From JBOHRE01 sp050732635 (GTDB lineage Bacteria > Gemmatimonadota > Gemmatimonadetes > Longimicrobiales > RSA9), in the NCBI GenBank assembly GCA_050732635.1, contig JBOHRE010000064.1, positions 1 through 18,785 of the forward strand: a DNA stretch of 18,785 bases, given 5' to 3'. The notes under the pieces are model-generated. The model saw nothing but the letters and a program-made list of their open reading frames with translations. It was not told the DNA's origin and did no database searches. Shown piece by piece: positions 6,564-14,578 of the stretch (positions are counted from its first letter, which is position 1; every line of letters starts with the position of its first letter). The position numbers and the translations under genes are program-made.

Positions 6564-7724
6564 ATGCCGCCGCGTCCCATCGTCGAGTCGGGCGCCGTCG
6601 TGGTGCTGCGGCTGTACGACATCGCCAACGAGATCGACCTCGCACGCGCGCAGACGCTCGCGGCCGGCGAAAAGGAGCGCGCCGGCGGAACCTCGCGGGC
6701 GACGTCGCCCGAGCCCGCCATCGAGGCGGTCGGCCGGGCGCAGCTCACGCGCGCCGAGCCCAAGGCCATGACCTTCGGCACGCCGCCGGTGCAGCTCGGG
6801 CTCGGCACCGTGACGCTGCCGTTCGAGGGCACGGCGCGGCCGGCCGAGGCCGCCGCCAAGCTGTACGACTTCGGCGTGCTCTCCCTCGCGCTCCGCTTCC
6901 CGGTCACGGACCTGGGATGGGACGAGTTCGTGGCACTCAACACGGCGCTCGATCGTGCGGCCGCGGCGCCCGCGGCCGCGACCGTGTGGAGCGCGCTGCT
7001 CGAGCACATGCGCGGCATCGTGGCCGACGCGCTCGTGCGTCCCTCCCGCTCCGCGCTCGAGGAGGACTACCTGCTCACCATCGTGAACCGGTGGGAGCGG
7101 CCGCGCACGGCCGAAGAGGTGCTGCGCGAGTGCGACGTCGCCGCGCTGCTCGCCTCGGATTCCGCAGCGCTCGCAGCGAGTGCCAGGGACGATCTGCTGC
7201 GCCACCGGTTCTCGTACTACGCGACCGATCTGGTCGTGCTGAGCTGGGACCATGCATTCCTGGTCGAGCCCACCGGCGAGAGCGATGTCGCCGACGTGCT
7301 CGAGGTCGCCAACGCCCAGCTGCTCGAGCTGCTGTACTACGACGCGCTGCTCGATGCCGAGCTGCCGCGCATGTACGACCGCGTCGACGAGGCACGGCAC
7401 CGCCTCCGCAGCCTGATGCGGCGCCGCTATGCGGATCTCGCGCGCGAGCTGTATACCCTGGTCGCAGAAGTCACGCAGGTCACCGAGAAGGTCGACAATG
7501 CACTCAAGGTCGTCGAGGACGTCTATCTGGCGCGTGTCTACACGGCGGCGCTCGAGCTCTTCCGCGTGCCCGCCTGGGCCGCTGCGGTCGAGCGCAAGCT
7601 CGAGATCGTGCGCGATACTTACAGCGCGCTGTACGATGAGGGCACGGCCTCGCGTGCCGAGCTGCTCGAGCTGACCATCGTGCTGCTGATCCTGTTCGAG
7701 ATCATCATGGCGTTCGTACGCTAG
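6564..7724 (+). CDS. RMD1/YagE (DUF155) family membrane protein
   Basis: This 386-aa protein has an N-terminal alpha/beta part starting VVVLRLYDIANEIDL, a long central helical region with RRRYADLARELYTLVAEVTQVTEKVDNALKVVEDVYL, and a C-terminal hydrophobic helix (LLELTIVLLILFEIIMAFV) within the last 25 residues. That order is typical of the DUF155/RMD1 family, including eukaryotic mitochondrial Rmd proteins; the bacterial function is not established. The hydrophobic tail suggests a C-terminal membrane anchor with the bulk in the cytoplasm. The ATG lies 11 bases after the tdk stop, with no obvious Shine-Dalgarno. The stop overlaps the tail of the convergent sigma-factor gene by 20 bases. The family call is by motif memory. 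Confidence 0.75.
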   Translation: MPPRPIVESGAVVVLRLYDIANEIDLARAQTLAAGEKERAGGTSRATSPEPAIEAVGRAQLTRAEPKAMTFGTPPVQLGLGTVTLPFEGTARPAEAAAKLYDFGVLSLALRFPVTDLGWDEFVALNTALDRAAAAPAAATVWSALLEHMRGIVADALVRPSRSALEEDYLLTIVNRWERPRTAEEVLRECDVAALLASDSAALAASARDDLLRHRFSYYATDLVVLSWDHAFLVEPTGESDVADVLEVANAQLLELLYYDALLDAELPRMYDRVDEARHRLRSLMRRRYADLARELYTLVAEVTQVTEKVDNALKVVEDVYLARVYTAALELFRVPAWAAAVERKLEIVRDTYSALYDEGTASRAELLELTIVLLILFEIIMAFVR

Positions 7725-9003
7725 AGGCCGCCGTTCCTGCCTCGGCGCGGGCACAGGTTTCGGCCCGGGCGAGCAGCAGCTCGCGCTCGCGCGTGTTGCG
7801 CGTGAGCGCTGCGGCGCGCTCGAACTCGGCCCGCGCTTCGGTGTTGCGGCCCAGTTTCGCGAGCAGATCGCCGCGTACGCTCGGCAGCAGGTGATAGCGC
7901 TCGAGCGCGGGCTCGCCTCTCAGCGCATCGACGAGCCGGAGGCCGGCAGCCGGCCCGAACGCCATCGCGTGCGCGACCGCGCGATTCAGCTCGACGACGG
8001 GCGAGGGCGCGAGCTGCGCGAGCGCGTCGTACAGCGCGGCACTGCGCGTCCAGTCCGTTTCCGCCGCGGTCCGCGCTCGCGCATGACAGGCTGCAATCGC
8101 GGCCTGTAGTGCGTAGGGGCCGAGCGCACCGCTGAGCATCTCGGCCCGCTCGAGCGCCGCGAGGCCGCGGCGGATCAGCAGCTGATCCCAGCGGGCGCGG
8201 TCCTGGTCGAGCAGCAGAACGGGCTCGCCGCCCGCGCCGACTCGCGCGCGCAGGCGCGACGCCTGGATCTCCATCAGCGCGACGAGGCCGTGGACCTCCG
8301 GCTCCTCGGGCTCCAGCTCGGCCAGGATCCGGCCGAGACGCAGCGCATCCTCGCAGAGCGCGGGTCGCACCCAGTCGTCACCGGCGGTCGCGGAGTAGCC
8401 CTCGTTGAAGATGAGATAGATCACCTCGAGCACCGATGACAGCCGGGCCGCCAGCTCGGCGCCGCGAGGCACCTCGAACGGAACGCGCGCCTCGGCCAGC
8501 GTCCGCTTCGCGCGGACGATCCGCTGCGCGACGGTCGCGACTGGAACCAGGAACGCGCGCGCGATCTCGTCGGTGGTGAGGCCGCCGAGCAGCCGCAGTG
8601 TGAGAGCGACCCGCGCCTCCGTCGACAGCATCGGATGGCAGGCCGTGAACACGAGCCGCAGCAGATCGTCGCCGACGGGATCGTCGATCACGGCATCGAG
8701 ATCCGCGGCGCTGCTCTCCTGCTGCGCCTTCAGCTCGTGCCCGAGCTGCTCGTGCTTCCGCTCCAGGCGCTCGCTGCGGCGCAGGTGATCGATCGCGCGG
8801 CGCTTCGCCGCGGCCATCAGCCAGGCGCCCGGGTTGTCCGGCACACCGGACGCGGGCCAGCGCTCGAGCGCGGCGACCAGTGCGTCCTGCGCGAAGTCCT
8901 CGGCCAGCCCGATGTCGCCGACCATGCGCGCGACGCCAGCGATGATCCGGGCCGACTCGATCCTCCAGACCGCGGCGATCGCGCCGTGCGTCTCGGCAGC
9001 CAC
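7705..9003 (-). CDS. ECF RNA polymerase sigma factor, ECF42-like with C-terminal extension
   Basis: The 432-aa protein is about twice the length of a simple ECF sigma factor. Region 2 (about 15-85) contains AEDFAQDALVAALERWP and PGAWLMAAAKRRAIDHLRR, which contact the -10 element and core polymerase. Region 4 (about 125-175) has LGGLTTDEIARAFLVPVATVAQRIVRAKRTL, the helix-turn-helix for -35 recognition. The long C-terminal extension includes VIYLIFNEGYSA, typical of the DUF6596 portion of ECF42-type factors, and ends in TPR-like helices. ECF42 genes usually sit beside a DGPF/YCII-type protein gene; none is seen here. The start is GTG at 9003, five bases after the serA stop, and GGAG near the end of serA could serve as ribosome site. 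It is probably co-transcribed with the serine genes. No anti-sigma factor is adjacent. Confidence 0.88.
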   Translation of the reverse strand: MAAETHGAIAAVWRIESARIIAGVARMVGDIGLAEDFAQDALVAALERWPASGVPDNPGAWLMAAAKRRAIDHLRRSERLERKHEQLGHELKAQQESSAADLDAVIDDPVGDDLLRLVFTACHPMLSTEARVALTLRLLGGLTTDEIARAFLVPVATVAQRIVRAKRTLAEARVPFEVPRGAELAARLSSVLEVIYLIFNEGYSATAGDDWVRPALCEDALRLGRILAELEPEEPEVHGLVALMEIQASRLRARVGAGGEPVLLLDQDRARWDQLLIRRGLAALERAEMLSGALGPYALQAAIAACHARARTAAETDWTRSAALYDALAQLAPSPVVELNRAVAHAMAFGPAAGLRLVDALRGEPALERYHLLPSVRGDLLAKLGRNTEARAEFERAAALTRNTRERELLLARAETCARAEAGTAASSVRTP

Positions 9004-9008
9004 GCCCG

Positions 9009-10652
9009 CTACTCCAGGACCGCCTGCCGTACGTCCCGCACCGCGCGCAGCCGTCGCAGCCGGCCCAGCACGTCCTCGCCGACGCGGCCGTCGACGCTGA
9101 TCGCCGCCAGCGCCTCGCCGCCCTGCTCGACGCGCGCCTGATGGTACTCGGCGATGTTCACGCCGGCGTCGCCCAGGACCGTGCCGACCCGACCGATCAC
9201 GCCAGGCACGTCGCGGTTGCGCAGCACGAGCAGCGTGCCGCGCGGCACGACGTCGACGTGGAACTCGTCGATGCGGACGACGCGCGGGAACCCTTCACCG
9301 AGCAGCGCGCCGGCGAGGCGCGTCTCCTGATCACCGCCCAGCAGCGCCACCTCGACGTACTCGGCGTAGTCGCCGTGCGCGCCGCTGTGCATGCGACGCA
9401 CCTCGATGCCGCGCTGCTCGACGAGGTGCGCAGCGTTGACCCAGTTCGACGAGCCGCGACCCAGCACGGCATTGAGGAAGCCGACCAGCGCCGCGGATGC
9501 GAGCGGGCGCAGGGCCGCGTCATCGTCGCCCGCGTAACGGATCTCGATCTCATCGATGCCACCGGTCTGCAGCGCCGCGGCGAGCACTGCCAGGCGCTCG
9601 GCGAGGTCGAGCAGCGGCCGCAGCCGTCGCATCTCCTCGCCGCCGATGGCCGGCGCGTTGACAGCGCGTGAATAGTCGGCTTCGACCAGCGCGGCGCGTA
9701 CGGCTTCGGCGATCTCGCGGGCCACGTTCTCCTGCGCCTCGGTCGTCGCCGCGCCCAGGTGCGGCGTGAGCACGACGTTGGGCAGTGAGCGCAGCGGGTG
9801 ATCGGCCGGCAGCGGCTCATCGGCGAAGACGTCCAGCGCGGCGCCGGCAATGCGGCGCTCGCGCAGCGCCTCCACCAGTGCGGACTCATCGATTACGCCG
9901 CCGCGCGCTGCATTGACGATGAAGGCGGTGGGCTTCATGAGCGCGAGCCGGTCGGCGCCGATCAGGCCTGCCGTCGCCGCGGTCAGTGGCACGTGCAGCG
10001 AGAGCACATCGGAGCGGCCGAGCACGTCCTCGAGCGAGGCGAGTCCGATCGCCAGCGACTTGGCGCGCTCCGGGCTGAGGAACGGATCGTAGGCGATGAC
10101 GTCCATGCCGAATGCCTGCGCGCGCCGCGCAACCTCGCCGCCAATGCGCCCGGCGCCCACCAGCCCGAGCGTCTTGCCGTACAGCTCCGAGCCCTTGAAC
10201 GCGTTGCGGTCCCATTCGCCGCTGCGCATCGAGCGGTCCGCCGCCGTCACGCTGCGCACCAGCGCGAGCAGCAGGGCCATGGTCAGCTCGGCGGCGGAAA
10301 CCGTGTTGCCGGAGGGCGCGTTCAGCACTGCAATGCCGCGTTCCGTGGCCGCGGCGACATCGATGTTGTCGACCCCGACGCCCGCGCGCCCGATCACCTT
10401 GAGCCGGGTGGCGCGGGTGAGCGCCTCGCGGGTGATCGTCGTCGAGCTACGGACGATGACGGCGTCGATGTCGGCAAGCGCATCAGCCAGCGCCGGGCCG
10501 CTCAGGCCGGTGCGATGCACGAGCTCGAACGCGGGCTCCGCGGCCAGCGGACGCAACGCGTCCTCCGCCATCCTGTCGGCGATCATGACCCGGTAGCTGG
10601 CGGCGGGCCGGCTCGATCCGACCGCGTCCCGCGCGCTGCGCGTGGCCGGCAT
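9009..10652 (-). CDS. serA: D-3-phosphoglycerate dehydrogenase with C-terminal ACT domain
   Basis: The 547-aa product catalyses the first committed step of serine synthesis, NAD-dependent oxidation of 3-phosphoglycerate to phosphohydroxypyruvate. The Rossmann motif GLVGAGRIGG has Gly166, Gly168 and Gly171. The catalytic Arg250 (NAARGG), Glu279 (FADEP) and His298 (TPHLGA) are all present. Residues about 330-465 form the intervening (ASB) domain, and the last 75 or so residues, from TLLVLRNRDVPGVIG, are an ACT domain, which in this family can bind serine for feedback control. This is the long, type I-like form. Its ATG overlaps the TGA of the upstream aminotransferase gene by one base (TGATG), indicating translational coupling. 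About 20 residues precede the conserved start of the enzyme and look disordered. Confidence 0.95.
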   Translation of the reverse strand: MPATRSARDAVGSSRPAASYRVMIADRMAEDALRPLAAEPAFELVHRTGLSGPALADALADIDAVIVRSSTTITREALTRATRLKVIGRAGVGVDNIDVAAATERGIAVLNAPSGNTVSAAELTMALLLALVRSVTAADRSMRSGEWDRNAFKGSELYGKTLGLVGAGRIGGEVARRAQAFGMDVIAYDPFLSPERAKSLAIGLASLEDVLGRSDVLSLHVPLTAATAGLIGADRLALMKPTAFIVNAARGGVIDESALVEALRERRIAGAALDVFADEPLPADHPLRSLPNVVLTPHLGAATTEAQENVAREIAEAVRAALVEADYSRAVNAPAIGGEEMRRLRPLLDLAERLAVLAAALQTGGIDEIEIRYAGDDDAALRPLASAALVGFLNAVLGRGSSNWVNAAHLVEQRGIEVRRMHSGAHGDYAEYVEVALLGGDQETRLAGALLGEGFPRVVRIDEFHVDVVPRGTLLVLRNRDVPGVIGRVGTVLGDAGVNIAEYHQARVEQGGEALAAISVDGRVGEDVLGRLRRLRAVRDVRQAVLE

Positions 10653-11806
10653 CAGGCGAACGGCTGGGTGCGCCGCGCGCCGCCGGGCGTCGTGCCTGCC
10701 TCGGCCCCGGGGCCTTGCTCGAACACGTCCGTCAGTGCGTCCAGCAGCGCGCCGACGCCGGCTACCGTGTGCTCACCCATGTGGCCGATGCGGAATGTGC
10801 TGTCGCGCAGCTTGCCGTAGCCGCTTGCGATGTCGAAACCCTGACCTTTCGCGGCAGCGACCACCCCAGGGCCGGTCCACCCTTCAGGGCAGCGGATCGT
10901 CGTGACCGTGGGCGAGCGGTACCCTTCCGGCGCCAGGATGGACAGCTCGTGGCCGCGGTCGCGCATGGCGGCCACCCAGCCGTAGGTGGCTTGGGCCATG
11001 GCCAGGTGCCGCTTCCACCGATTCTCGATCCCTTCCTCCAGCATCAGCTCGAGCTGCCGGTCCAACGCGAACAGCAGCGAAATAGCGGGCGTGTTCGGCG
11101 TCTGGTTCTTGAGGATGTTCCGCTCGTACTCGATGAAGTCGAAGTAGATGCCGCGGCTTCGCTGCTTCGCCGCGCGCTCCAGCACATTTACCTGGGCGAC
11201 GCCGAAGGCGAGACCCGGTGGCAGGGCGAATGATTTCTGCGAGCCGGTCAGCACGAAGTCGAGCTGCCAGCGATCAGTCAGCACCGGTGCGCCCGACAGG
11301 CCGGAGACGCTGTCGATCAGCACCACGATGTCGCCCGCTTCGTGCGCGACGCGGGCGAGCTCGTTGATCGGGTTCAGAGCGCCCGTCGATGTCTCCGAGT
11401 GGCAGATGGTCACGGTGTCGAAGTCGTCCCCGGCCAGCGCTTCCTCCAGCATCTCGGGTGTATGCGCCTCGCCCCATTCCAGCGCGAGCGCTTCGACGTG
11501 CAAGCCATTGGCTTCGGCGATCTTCATGAAGCGCTCGCTGAACGCGCCGTTCGTCAGCGACAGCACTCGCCGAATTGCGCCGTTCCGCACGCCCGCCTCC
11601 ATCATGCCCGTGCCGGACGCCGGCGCGACGTACACCGGCCGTTCCGTCTGAAACACCTTCTGGAGGCGCGGCTGGATGCGTCCCATCAACTCTTCCATCT
11701 CGGGCACGCGGTGTCCGATCATGGGACGGAGCATCGCCTCCAGGACCTCGCGCCGCACCTCGGTGGGCCCCGGTAGAAAGAACCGGCTAGTCGGTAGGCT
11801 CGACAT
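10652..11806 (-). CDS. Class V aminotransferase (alanine-glyoxylate/serine-pyruvate type), likely phosphoserine role
   Basis: The 384-aa protein is a PLP-dependent class V aminotransferase. Visible landmarks are FLPGPTEV at the N-terminus, the PLP-phosphate contact SGTGMMEAG (64-72), Asp165 in LIDSVSG, which binds the pyridine nitrogen, and the Schiff-base Lys191 in TGSQKSFALPPG. Coupling to serA suggests it provides the next step, phosphohydroxypyruvate plus glutamate to phosphoserine, in place of a canonical SerC; some bacteria and archaea use this family that way. Serine-glyoxylate or alanine-glyoxylate transamination remains possible. The ATG at 11806 (MSSLPTSRFFLPGP) is preferred; an upstream in-frame start would add 22 residues that do not fit the family. 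It is the first gene of the operon. Confidence 0.88.
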   Translation of the reverse strand: MSSLPTSRFFLPGPTEVRREVLEAMLRPMIGHRVPEMEELMGRIQPRLQKVFQTERPVYVAPASGTGMMEAGVRNGAIRRVLSLTNGAFSERFMKIAEANGLHVEALALEWGEAHTPEMLEEALAGDDFDTVTICHSETSTGALNPINELARVAHEAGDIVVLIDSVSGLSGAPVLTDRWQLDFVLTGSQKSFALPPGLAFGVAQVNVLERAAKQRSRGIYFDFIEYERNILKNQTPNTPAISLLFALDRQLELMLEEGIENRWKRHLAMAQATYGWVAAMRDRGHELSILAPEGYRSPTVTTIRCPEGWTGPGVVAAAKGQGFDIASGYGKLRDSTFRIGHMGEHTVAGVGALLDALTDVFEQGPGAEAGTTPGGARRTQPFA

Positions 11807-11845
11807 GTCTGCCTGCGTTTGTGAAATCGGATCGCCAACACTCGA

Positions 11846-11882
11846 CGCGCGGCAAATTGCCCGCGCGTGCACCTCCGGTGCA
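11846..11882. promoter_or_regulatory. Near-palindrome plus adjacent hairpin in divergent intergenic region
   Basis: In the 101-base gap between the divergent aminotransferase and DUF481 genes, CGCGCGGCAA (11846-11855) and TTGCCCGCGCG (11857-11867) are inverted with one extra base. They are followed at once by TGCACC-TCC-GGTGCA (11868-11882). Either could be an operator or an RNA stem in the DUF481 leader. No convincing -35/-10 pair was found for either gene. Confidence 0.4.
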
Positions 11883-11907
11883 AGCCCGTGTGCGGTTGCC
11901 TGTCACG

Positions 11908-12786
11908 ATGCAGCGGCCCACCTTGGCGCCGATGACGGCATTGCGAGGCATGGCATGCGCCCTGTCACTGCTGGTCGCCAGCCCGGCGGCTGCGTTCGCA
12001 CAGACACCGCCACCGGACAGCGCGGCCGACACGGCCCGGGCCGTGCCAGCGCCGGCGGAGGCCGGTCAGCCGGCGGCCGAAGCGCAGGAGGCAGAGCCGC
12101 CACCGGACAGCTGGCGCTTCACGCTCGACTTCGCGATGAGCGCGGCCAGCGGCAACGAGAACCTGACAGTGCTCACGTCCGCGCTGAAGATCGTGCACCT
12201 GGTGACCGACGACTACGAGCTCGAGTTCGGCAGCGACATCCGCTACGGCCGGAGCGAGGGCGAGGAGGTCGCCCGCAACCTGCGCGCGCAACTAAAGTTC
12301 GATTTCCAGCCGGAGTCCGAGTTCTCGCCGTTCGTGTTCGCCAGCGGCGAACGCGACCCGTTCCGCAAGCTCGACCTGCGGGCCAACGCCGGCGCCGGCG
12401 CTCGATATCGGCTCTGGCGCGCCAGCGAAGGCCAGGAGCTATCGCTGAGTTTGGCCGCACTCTACAGCTATGAGAACCATCGACTGACCGGGGCGCCGGC
12501 CGATGCCGGTATCGCGCCCTTTGCGCAGGAGGCACGCACGAGCTGGCGGCTGAAGCTGCTGAAGCTGACCGGTGACGGAGTGCAGGTCGAGAACGCGACA
12601 TTCTATCAGCCGCGCTGGAATCACTACGCCGATTATCGGCTGGAGTCGGCGTCCGCCGTGCGGATGCTGGTGACCGATTGGATCGCACTTAGCTTCGGTT
12701 ACGCGTACCAGCGCGATACGACACCGTTGCCGGACGTGCGCCGCGATGACCACCTCATGCGGGCCGGTGTGACGCTGCAGTGGTGA
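11908..12786 (+). CDS. DUF481 family outer-membrane protein
   Basis: This 292-aa protein has a hydrophobic signal segment (ALRGMACALSLLVASPAAAFAQ) followed by a Pro/Ala/Glu-rich stretch of about 40 residues. The rest is a beta-barrel-like domain with alternating strands: WRFTLDFAMSAASGNEN, YELEFGSDIRYGRS, LKFDFQPESEFSPFVFAS, AGARYRLWR, and a C-terminal strand ending in Trp (MRAGVTLQW), typical of outer-membrane barrels. The pattern matches the DUF481 (YdiY-like, salt-induced outer-membrane protein) family, whose function is not established. Two ATG starts are possible, 11908 and 11932; both keep a signal peptide, and neither has a clear Shine-Dalgarno. It ends 8 bases from the stop of the convergent DUF1207 gene. 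Confidence 0.8.
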   Translation: MQRPTLAPMTALRGMACALSLLVASPAAAFAQTPPPDSAADTARAVPAPAEAGQPAAEAQEAEPPPDSWRFTLDFAMSAASGNENLTVLTSALKIVHLVTDDYELEFGSDIRYGRSEGEEVARNLRAQLKFDFQPESEFSPFVFASGERDPFRKLDLRANAGAGARYRLWRASEGQELSLSLAALYSYENHRLTGAPADAGIAPFAQEARTSWRLKLLKLTGDGVQVENATFYQPRWNHYADYRLESASAVRMLVTDWIALSFGYAYQRDTTPLPDVRRDDHLMRAGVTLQW

Positions 12787-12794
12787 GGGCGCGG

Positions 12795-13748
12795 CTACAG
12801 CTCGAGGGCCGCCTCGATGCCGCAGTAGCGCTCGTCGGTGCGGAAGAACTCACCGATCATCGACGGCCCGTCATAGCAGCGCGCGAGCAGCCGCGCCACG
12901 CGGCCGCCGAGTCGACCGCCGAGGCCCAGGATCGCCGAAAGCTGCGGCTGCCAGTCCGTGCGATCCGACGCCTGCAGGTCGACACCGGCCAGCAGCGCCG
13001 CGGCACCGGCCGCCCAGCGCTTCCACGACAGCTCCGTGCCCGCCTGAACCGACAGCCGATCGTGGTACGAGAACCGGATCAGCTGACCGTCTCGCTCTTC
13101 CAGGATGTACGAGTTCGTACGCAAATTCACCGCGCCGCCACCGTACACACGCACTGAGCCTGCGGGTCGGTATGCCGCCAAGAGGTCCACCGCCTCGTAG
13201 CTGAACTCGGTGCGCGCCGCGCCCTGCGCCTGCAGCTCGTCGCCCATGTGCGAGCTGCGATGAACGAGACGCAGGCGTGCGCCGAGCGGGCCGTGCGCCA
13301 GCGCGAGCGGCACGCCCACATACCAGTCGTTGGCGACCTCGTCACGACTCGACTGCTCGACCCGGAAGCGCGCGAAGACGCCGACCAGCGCGCCCAGCGT
13401 CGCGCCACCGCCAGGCCAGCGCGCGAGCTCGAAGACGGGTACGCTCGTGCCGATGCCGACCGCGCCCTGCAGGTCGGCGTCCAGATTCGCGCCGGGTTCG
13501 CCGAGCTGGAACGCGGGCCGCTCCGCCGGAGCCGCGGTGCGCGCGAACAGGTCGGTCGCGATCAGCGCAGCGGAGTAGCGTGGCTCGGTCGGATCGGCGA
13601 GCAGCGGCGGGAAGTGCCTCGCGCTGGGGAACCAGCGGCCACTGGGCGATTGCGCGAGCGCCGGCACAGCCAGCAACGATGGCAACAGCGCGAGCGCGAC
13701 GCAGCACGCTGCGCGTCGCGCCGGCTGCGGCCGACGGCGATCATCCAC
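12795..13748 (-). CDS. DUF1207 family secreted protein
   Basis: The 317-aa product starts with a signal peptide of about 32 residues (CVALALLPSLLAVPALA|Q). It continues with RWFPSARHFPPLLADPTEPRYSA, a typical opening of DUF1207 proteins. A predicted barrel follows, with the conserved HRSSHMGDE motif at residues 163-171, and the sequence ends with an alternating strand (YCGIEAALEL). The function of the family is not known; the signal peptide and strands imply the periplasm or outer membrane. The start is GTG at 13748, the first codon giving a sensible signal peptide; the frame stays open into the upstream gene but without any signal. No Shine-Dalgarno is evident. A strong hairpin lies just upstream, so expression may depend on read-through or on a promoter hidden near the hairpin. 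Confidence 0.75.
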   Translation of the reverse strand: MDDRRRPQPARRAACCVALALLPSLLAVPALAQSPSGRWFPSARHFPPLLADPTEPRYSAALIATDLFARTAAPAERPAFQLGEPGANLDADLQGAVGIGTSVPVFELARWPGGGATLGALVGVFARFRVEQSSRDEVANDWYVGVPLALAHGPLGARLRLVHRSSHMGDELQAQGAARTEFSYEAVDLLAAYRPAGSVRVYGGGAVNLRTNSYILEERDGQLIRFSYHDRLSVQAGTELSWKRWAAGAAALLAGVDLQASDRTDWQPQLSAILGLGGRLGGRVARLLARCYDGPSMIGEFFRTDERYCGIEAALEL

Positions 13749-13766
13749 GAAGGCGGTCAGAAGAAT

Positions 13767-13797
13767 CGATGGCCGGACGCAGAGCGCCCGGCCATCG
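13767..13797 (-). terminator. Intrinsic-type terminator after the histone H1-like gene
   Basis: A perfect 10-bp inverted repeat, CGATGGCCGG (13767-13776) and CCGGCCATCG (13788-13797), encloses an 11-base loop. On the minus strand the stem is followed by ATTCTTCT, a modest T-rich tail. It lies 13 bases after the stop of the H1-like gene, as expected for its terminator. Confidence 0.6.
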
Positions 13798-13809
13798 TGG
13801 AGTGCAGTG

Positions 13810-14571
13810 CTAACGGCGAGAGCGCTTGGTGGACTTCCTCGCGCGCTTCCGGGCGCCACCCTTCCGCGCCGTCTTGCGGCCCTTCTTGGCGCCGCCCTTC
13901 CTCGCCGTCTTGCGGCCCCTCTTGGCGCCGCCCTTCCGCGCTGTCTTGCGGCCCTTCTTGGCGCCACCCTTGCGCGCCGTCTTGCGGCCCTTCTTGGCGC
14001 CACCCTTCCTCGCCGTCTTGCGGCCCTTCTTGGCGCCAGCCTTCCTCGCCGTCTTGCGGCCCTTCTTGGCGCCGGCCCTGCGGGTCGCCTTGCGTCCCTT
14101 CCTGGCGCCGCCCTTCCGCGCCGTCTTGCGAGCCTTCTTGGCGCCGCCCCTCTTCGCCGCCTTGCGGGCTTTCTTGGCGCCGCCCTTCTTCGCCGCCTTG
14201 CGGCCCTTGCTCGCCGCGCGCGCCTTGCGGGCCTTCCTCGCCTTCTTTGGCGCGGCCGCCTTCGGCGCCGCCGCCTGCTTCGGCGCCGCCGCCTTCGGCT
14301 TCGCCGCGGGACGACTCGTCGTCGCGGCCTGGCCGCTTTCCCGCGCGGGTTGTGCAGGGGTGCTCGGCTTCGGCTGCGGCGGCAGACTCTCCCAGTAACC
14401 AGCGTCCATGAGAAGCTCCTTGAGGCGCGCGGGCCGTGCGTTCAGCGAGGTCTTGACCAGCTCCCGCGCATAGCTGATCCGCTCGTCATCGGAAAGCTTC
14501 TCCACTACCGCGATCGGCGCACCATACCGCAGGAGTAACCGCTTCGCGTCCCGGGCGACCGTATCGTCCAT
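13810..14571 (-). CDS. Histone H1-like Lys/Ala/Gly-rich repeat DNA-binding protein
   Basis: The 253-aa protein has an N-terminal globular part (1-65: DDTVARDAKRLLLRYG, ISYARELVKTSLNARPARLK). A Pro/Ala/Gln linker (66-109) follows, then a basic tail. The tail contains nine 12-residue repeats, consensus GGAKKGRKTARK, at residues 130-237, and ends with KRSRR. Such tails resemble eukaryotic histone H1 and bacterial HctB/AlgP-type proteins, which bind and compact DNA or tune transcription. This one is likely to act on the nucleoid, but the target is unknown. The N-terminal part is not one I can assign to a named family. The ATG at 14571 is supported by a GGGGGAG site eight bases upstream; a longer start would add residues with no support. 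The gene is followed by a hairpin terminator. Confidence 0.8.
   Translation of the reverse strand: MDDTVARDAKRLLLRYGAPIAVVEKLSDDERISYARELVKTSLNARPARLKELLMDAGYWESLPPQPKPSTPAQPARESGQAATTSRPAAKPKAAAPKQAAAPKAAAPKKARKARKARAASKGRKAAKKGGAKKARKAAKRGGAKKARKTARKGGARKGRKATRRAGAKKGRKTARKAGAKKGRKTARKGGAKKGRKTARKGGAKKGRKTARKGGAKRGRKTARKGGAKKGRKTARKGGARKRARKSTKRSRR
13861..14184 (-). repeat. Nine tandem 36-bp coding repeats
   Basis: These nine contiguous 36-bp units encode the 12-residue GGAKKGRKTARK repeats. Inner copies are nearly identical, outer copies carry Ala-for-Gly, Arg-for-Lys and similar changes, so the array seems to have grown from within. Each unit contains a GGCGCC site. Length variation by slippage or unequal exchange is expected. 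Confidence 0.85.
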
Positions 14572-14578
14572 GATCGTG

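Noticed and set aside
6549..7754. 401-codon minus-strand frame opposite the RMD1-like gene
   Set aside because: The translation is charged low-complexity without family motifs, while the + frame has the DUF155 pattern and a membrane tail.
9798..10820. 340-codon + strand frame opposite serA
   Set aside because: The serA frame carries all catalytic residues; this is its antisense shadow.
11868..11882. Possible riboswitch before DUF481
   Set aside because: Only a simple 6-bp stem is visible; no conserved core of any known riboswitch class could be recognised.
13861..14184. Regular 36-bp repeats suggestive of a CRISPR array
   Set aside because: The repeats are contiguous with no spacers and keep a reading frame, so they are coding tandem repeats.
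13248..14411. Repetitive + strand frame with Ser-Trp-Arg-Arg-Pro repeats
   Set aside because: It is the antisense reading of the 36-bp repeats of the H1-like gene, whose minus-strand start has a strong Shine-Dalgarno.
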